64,000 bases of DNA from contig JAACJM010000107.1 in NCBI GenBank assembly GCA_013368315.1, positions 62,001 through 126,000 on the forward strand, given 5' to 3'. Shown here piece by piece: positions 58,407 through 64,000 of this stretch (the first letter of the stretch is position 1; every line of letters starts with the position of its first letter). Both the position numbers and the translations under genes were made by a program. This DNA comes from Tetrapyrgos nigripes (taxonomy: Eukaryota > Basidiomycota > Agaricomycetes > Agaricales > Campanellaceae). The notes below the pieces were generated by a model. It was not told the origin of the DNA and made no database searches. It saw nothing but the letters and a program-made list of their open reading frames with translations.

Positions 58407-58718
58407 CTACTGATTCTGGCGACGAGATACTTGAGCATCATTAGCACTGTCGGGCGATCGTTGTACTAATGAAAAATTAGAAGGAATACAGGCAGAAAAC
58501 AAAATAAAGACCACATACAACTCTTGTATATCTCAAGGTCTGCTTTTCGTTTGTTATCAATGATTCTTTTGGAGATGTAGAAGGCCGTTCCAGCAACGAC
58601 CGAGACACCTGCAAAAGCTTTCATCTACACATCCCAGCACTATTAGGGAACGACAGTAAACCTAGAAATAGCTCCATACCATTCTTTTGACACCGCCCGG
58701 GCGTCGTTCGATTGCCAT
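58407..58718 (-). CDS. small single-span membrane protein 2 (67 residues)
   Basis: Exons 58680-58718, 58519-58624 and 58407-58465 sum to 204 bases, 68 codons. The product begins MAIERRPGGVKRMMKAF. A hydrophobic segment FAGVSVVAGTAFYI follows, then the basic SKRIIDNKRKADLEIYK and a polar tail ending in RRQNQ. Both introns (55 and 53 bases) have GT-AG borders: gtatgg ... gtgtag and gtatgt ... attag. The gene is too small for ordinary ORF calling. The family is not recognised. The layout resembles its neighbour at 57844-58252. Confidence 0.6.
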
Positions 58719-58729
58719 ATTGGAGGACA

Positions 58730-60440
58730 GCTGAAGGGCAACTGGAGGGTTGGACTTGAGACACGTAGCATGGAAGTCACGCTCAAAGCACGTGAGCTAA
58801 GGTATGCGAGGTCGCGCTCTACTGGCATTCTTGAACAAAATCAAGAATGCACCGAAAATTCTTTGCTTTTCCGTCCGTATGTTGCACCATAACTAAGTAA
58901 GTAGCTTCTGGGTACGGTGGCTCTTTCGCGAGGAAAACTTGGGGCTCCGCATTCCGAACCACGTTTGCAAGAGACGAGCTAGGCTGAACCCTGCTGAACT
59001 GCAGTTTGACAATCCTCCGGGACTCTCCGCAATTCCAAATCCAAATTTATACCCGCTCCATAGAGTAGTATCTTACCTTATCTTTAATCTCACCCCACTC
59101 TGGCTTCAGAGAGCATTTGCAAACCCTACTAGTGCATAGCAATCAGCTGTTGCCAAGCTGTATGGTATTTAATGCCCCAATCTGAACGTTAAGAGCACCA
59201 CTTATGTAGAAAGGAACACAAGCCAATAAGCGACTTCTTATAGTACTTACTAATTCCTGCATGGCAGCTTATGTTGTACCAATCTCAATCTCAATCTTCT
59301 TCGTATTCTTGGTTCGTGAATTTTCCCGAATACTAACTTTGGTCCATCCAACCATTTTTTCCTCGAGCTGAGTGTTAGGATCATTAAGCTAGGGTTCGTT
59401 CCGATGTCGCTCTTGACCGTAGGTCAACGCCGCTGAGAGAACAGCTTGAATAACACTCGGTCTGTGGATCCATATCCACATCCACCCATACTTCTCCATG
59501 CCAACCGGCTATTTCCGGTATTCGGGACATGGCCATGGATCGATAAGGATTTCCGAGGCTACTTTCTCCACTTTTTCAGGGAAGTTTAGCGAGAATTGGG
59601 AGAGCGGAGCAGATAATGATCCGGCGAACATTGAGAGTCGGCAAGGGCGACCCAACTTTCAAACTTCAAGTCTTATATTGTCACTGTCAGTGTAGTATTG
59701 AACCAAATCATAACGGTAGATACGGTTCGCAGCCAAGTAGCCGTTGGTTCGTTTTTCAAGCGAGACAGGCATGGGTTTGAGATGAACCATTACTCGTACA
59801 TACTGCGTATAGGCCTCTCATGCAAGCATCTGAAATCCCGTTGCACCGATGTGCCTTAAGAAGACCTTCGATTCGAGTTTTCAAACGAACGGACTCTCAT
59901 TTCCCGGGCCCGGAAGTACTTCTTTACTATGTACTCTTCACCACGCTTCTAAAATTTAAATTTGGTACCTCTGAGATTGTCAGGTACGTTCTAGCTAGGT
60001 TCCTGGATTCTCGGTCCCCGAGAGTTCCAAAACCGGAGAAAAGATGCGTCGGTAGAGGAGGTCCCGGATGGCTGGCAGCAGTATCTTTACTACAATGGAC
60101 CTGAAGTCAACCGGGTCCTTGAAAGGCTTCAAGTCAATGTTAAATTGTTTTTCCCCACACTTCCTGTGCATGAGAGACGGCCACAAAATTGCAGGGCAAC
60201 ACTGTAATGTAGGTATGAAGGTCTAGTGTGACCCTCAAAAATGTGAATTCTTGGTAGCGTAGCGATATACACAGAGAGCAACACATGTACATCGCTTGAT
60301 GATGTCGGTAAAGCTCCTGATCCCACTACAGCTGATACATGCCTTCGTCACTCGTCCCTAAACGATGATGCCATCGAACTAGCTTCAAATTCCTAAGAAC
60401 AGTGAGTAGGCAAAAGTAAAAAAAGGCTGTACCGAGAGAA
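58730..60440. other. intergenic stretch without a recognised gene
   Basis: Only short unsupported frames; no repeat or RNA gene was noticed. Confidence 0.4.
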
Positions 60441-60455
60441 AAAGCATACTCACCG

Positions 60456-61864
60456 CTAAAGAAAGAGCGAATGGCCCAATGGCATACATTCCCGAACATC
60501 ATCCTCATTCATCTCCTTCCATCCAGTCGGAATCTTCAAATCATAGGCAATCTCCTTCAAATGATGATTTGTAGTCTCGCGAAGTGCAGAGAGCGCCTCT
60601 TCGACGGATTTAGGAGGAAATGGTCCATCGAACTCGAATTGGAAAACAGGAAGAACCCTGAAAACAATGGTAACCTGCTCGAGAGTAGGGAGAACGGCGA
60701 GACAAGTGTTGACCGCGCGTACAGGGTATTCGGAATCAACCGAGTCGAATGCACAGTCCAATCTAATCTCCAGCCGTTCTGCCCTGACAAGATGACGAAG
60801 GCATTCCTGCAGGCCTTGATCGGGCCATAAATCTGAGAAACATCTTAACGAGTTTCGACGTTACCAGATAGTAAGATCACGGACTCACCGAAATCCCAGA
60901 CATCCAACTTCAATGCAGTGATGGTTGAGCCACAGTGTTTGAAAATCTTGTCACAGAAACCCCATGTTCCAGGCTCACAATGTGTAATCATGAGGGTACG
61001 GAGAGACGATAGGTCAAAGAAACGCCATGGAAGAGCGAAGAGCACGGCGGACATAACAGCGCATACTACTTCCGCGTACCGAAGATCGCTGAACTTCAGC
61101 TCCCGAAGACAAGGAATATCGGTGGTGTGGATTGGGGGAATGGAATCAAGACAAGAGACGGCGTCTGATAACTCCTCTGGTTCGAGGGTACGGACATCAA
61201 CTAAGGATAGCGATTGCAGTTGGCTTGTCGCATTTGCCAAATGGGAAAACAACTCCAAGAAGCCACGGATGGAAGTGAAGTGGACGTGTTCCATGACAAG
61301 GGATTCTAGGGATGTGGCCTTGTCCAAGAATTTGAAAAACGAGAGATGAGGAGAATCGATGGTATGAGAACGACGATAATCGATACGTCGTATATGAATC
61401 CGTTTAATCCCTGTGAACGGGACCTGGGAGAATAACCCCTGCGGCCATGCGAGCAAGGCTGCTGAGGAAGAATCTACCACCGAAGGCCAAACGAGACCGT
61501 TTATGGTCAGGGAGCGAACGACGGCTCCAAGAGAGAGAGGTGAGTCAGGAGGCCAGAAATTCAAGTCTTTCATCAAAGCCCCCAGCTTATCCTTGAACGA
61601 ATGCTGCTGCACATCATACAGATATCCCATATCCTCCGAATCCTCACAAGCTACATCCTCGGGATCTAATACTGGAAATCCGAGAGATTTAGGAGGAAAT
61701 GTGAAGCTTTGAAAAAGGCGTCTGCGTGCGCAATGTGACCAATCACGACAAACCAGAGTACAAGTTCTGATCGCTACGGCCCGTGTATCGCAGTCCTTGA
61801 CATAACCAATAATGTCGTCGAGGATTTCTTGGGGCAAGGGCACAGGGTTGCTCGAGTCGGCCAT
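60456..61864 (-). CDS. F-box protein, two exons
   Basis: Exons 60889-61864 and 60832-60456 join in frame (donor gtgagt, acceptor ctcag; 1353 coding bases) to 450 residues. The start MADSSNPVPLPQEILDDIIG contains the F-box core LPQEILDDIIGYV, then RTCTLVCRDWSHCARRRLFQ, a frequent Agaricomycete pattern. Leucine-rich segments follow: LGAVVRSLTINGLVW, ATSLESLVMEHVHFTSIRG, SQLQSLSLVDVRTLEPEEL, LRELKFSDLRYAEVV. The second exon reads GLQECLRHLVRAERLEIRLD and ends ECMPLGHSLFL. It is a probable substrate adaptor of an SCF ubiquitin ligase. It is intact. Confidence 0.88.
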
Positions 61865-61999
61865 ACCACTGGAAGATGGTAGTATGAGAGCAAGATACGT
61901 TGATTACATGATCTTAGCCAATCGGTGTTATGTGGCGTCACGTTTTGGTGCAGCAACTTGGAAATAACTTAAAAACAGCTTCTTCGAGTCAAGGGAAAA

Positions 62000-64000
62000 G
62001 CTTCTTGGAATGAGGAAGTATAGTTTGGCCCAGTTTCCAATGCAGGAGATGCAAAGGTTATTGCTACTATATGCCCGAACATATCCGAACATCCGAGTCT
62101 ACTAACACCCGCTTTCTTAGCTCTCTACTGCAAAGAAATGAGCTGCCTATCAGTCTCGATCACAACCTTATTTGGACCTGTGAGTGTAATTGATTCATTT
62201 TACTGACCGGTACCAGCCACTGTCTAATCCTTGCCAGCTGAACAGACATTCTACACGTGTAAATTCAAGTACACAGAGTTGACATAGAGCGTTCCGTGCC
62301 TACCGTGTAGCCGTTGACTTAGCGTCTTCCAAGCGTCTTCTGTCATGGGTATTTGGCTATGGGTTTAGAACTACTTCTATACGTATAGAATTTTGATGTT
62401 AATATTGTAGCACGGTAGGTAGTCAGCAAAACCGATTGTACCTATAGCACTAATTTCCATATGAACAGGAATCGATATCTTCGAGGGCATTTTCGAGTTT
62501 GTCGAGCCGAATTCGTCCGCGAAACCAGTGGCGGTCAACATCTTAACAATAGGAAGCCGAGACAGCCCAGAACTCCCTAACGTAGGCGCCGGGACCTCTA
62601 CAAGTCCGATACTTTAGTGGAATACCATATCAGTCAGTGGGACGGTAGAGACAAGGTTTGAACCACGACAAACAGATCTGTGTAGCCTGCCACACCGGTA
62701 TGTACAAATATCCATGACGTCAAAGGCTCAGGCGAGTCTTTACTACTAGTTTCTGCAGGCTGCCTTGGTAGAGTTCTGTATAATTCATAAAGAGAGAAGC
62801 CAAATCACCGAGCGAGCGAGCGAACGGGCCTCAGAGTAGCCATCAACTAAACCGAGTCTCGATAACCTTAATTACCCTCGATCCTCGAGGCATCCATCAT
62901 CCAGACATCTCGCTCGTCAGGGCCTGCGTCTGCGTCACAATCAAGTAGAGGCTCCAAGGTCCAGCTTTACCAGGAGAGCTTTGGTAGTCATTTTGTAGTA
63001 ATATTTACAAAACTTGTACAAAACTGGCAAATAAACATACTTACGAACGCCGTCAGGAAACTGTCTTTGCGACCTTCCAATACTATTACATCCTTCCCAA
63101 TGGCATCATACCCATATTGTTTTGAGGTTGTTCGTTTCCGATAATCACTCAGATTTCAGGCCTTCAGGCATCAGATTCTATAGGAAAAACTTCATAGAAC
63201 CCATAAAGAGCATTGGACGGAATCTTCCACGACACCTCCTCTCGAACAGTGGCGAATCATCAAGAAAATACTGAGCCAAGCCCTTCAGCCACGTATAGTA
63301 ATAATAATGTATAAACTATCCACCCTCAAAATCTAGGGAATCTCCTACGTAGCCCTATGCCTGGCGCACGGCGCAGAATTCGAACATGGCTCGCAGTAAG
63401 CAAAAGAAGAATCTAAACGAACATGGTCTCTGTACGTCTCCAAAGCTTCAGTACTCAGTAGTTTAGTGGCGGCAGCATTACTCGGATCCGCAGGGACTTC
63501 ATGGACGCGTGGGGCATCATCGATGCATCATCATTGATTCACGATTATAAATAGTTTGAGGATAAGGGCCAAGCCGGACCAAGAGTCAAGTTGAAGCCAC
63601 TTGATGAAACAGACAGTCTGGTGTGTGGTGTGGGTTGGTGGCGCCAGCTGACTGACCCTAGTCTCGTCGAAAGATACATCCTCCGACCTTGTATCTTGAT
63701 TGATTGAATCTATCCATCCATCTCATATCGACTCTACTTATAGAGTGATTGAATACATACAGATATAGCATAGATGTCTATGTCTTCCTCTTTTTGATTT
63801 TGATTCTCGAACCGTGACGAACGAACCAGAGAGAACAAAGAAAAAGGCCAAAGTTGGTATAAGCTAAAAGGAAAGGTAAGTTGGTCATGCGGGGCCGGTC
63901 AATGAAGGATGAAGCTGAAGTCGGGACGAAGGGTCAAGGTATGAATGTAATGCACGTAGTAATTAAGCAGGGCCGCGCCTAAAGGACAATTAGCTCTGAC
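62000..64000. other. 2-kb stretch without a recognised gene
   Basis: No coding frame, RNA gene or transposon could be supported. A gagcgagcgagcgaacggg simple repeat lies near 62812. Confidence 0.5.

Noticed and set aside
62640..62670. ggtttgaacc sequence resembling a tRNA T-arm
   Set aside because: No acceptor or anticodon stem could be paired around it.

Overview
The window looks like an accessory, repeat-rich stretch of an Agaricomycete (mushroom-forming basidiomycete) nuclear genome. Reasons: genes are split by many 50-70 bp GT-AG introns; the families are typical of that class (DUF6535 membrane proteins, F-box/LRR proteins, HXXXD acyltransferase, UDP-glycosyltransferase); and there are nested Ty3/gypsy chromovirus and Ty1/copia elements. 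There are no bacterial features. I do not name a species. All coordinates were read by eye, and splice sites are inferred from GT-AG, reading frame and comparison between local copies.

Layout. Positions 1-49,000 hold an alternating array of two gene families: DUF6535 membrane-protein genes on + (A 255-3309 broken, B 22097-25065 intact, C 40804-43707 nearly intact, D about 47925-49008 fragment) and F-box/LRR-type genes on - (LRR-5 in three pieces between 3450 and 15000, LRR-1 17700-20760, LRR-2 26586-27900, LRR-3 38910-40238, LRR-4 44050-46391, all decayed). Order: A+, LRR5-, (NAT10/Kre33 relic), LRR1-, B+, LRR2-, (glycosyltransferase and acyltransferase), LRR3-, C+, LRR4-, D+. Where both members survive they are divergent, sharing a 0.5-1.3 kb promoter region.

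The LRR copies and neighbouring relics are full of transposons whose target-site duplications can be read directly: a 7.8 kb Ty3/gypsy chromovirus (3649-11435, TSD ctact), a 3.2 kb copia deletion derivative (11476-14691, TSD gtgca) itself carrying a fold-back MITE, two copies of an unclassified 1.45 kb TIR element with 2-bp TSDs (17797-19263, 44896-46341), hAT-like MITEs with 8-bp TSDs (21181-21559, 48323-48846), a solo copia-type LTR (44397-44777), and a copia remnant (46392-47912) containing a solo gypsy LTR with a 19-bp minisatellite. Decay is dominated by C-to-T changes at CpG: gypsy stop codons sit at expected Arg CGA sites and LTR pairs differ almost only at CpG.

From 49,000 to 62,000 the sequence is calmer and carries apparently intact host genes, all on -: an F-box protein (49376-50932), a small conserved-looking gene (52458-53242), an alpha/beta hydrolase (55996-57301), two tiny tandem membrane-protein genes (57844-58252 and 58407-58718) and a second F-box protein (60456-61864). 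The last 2 kb holds nothing I can support as a gene.
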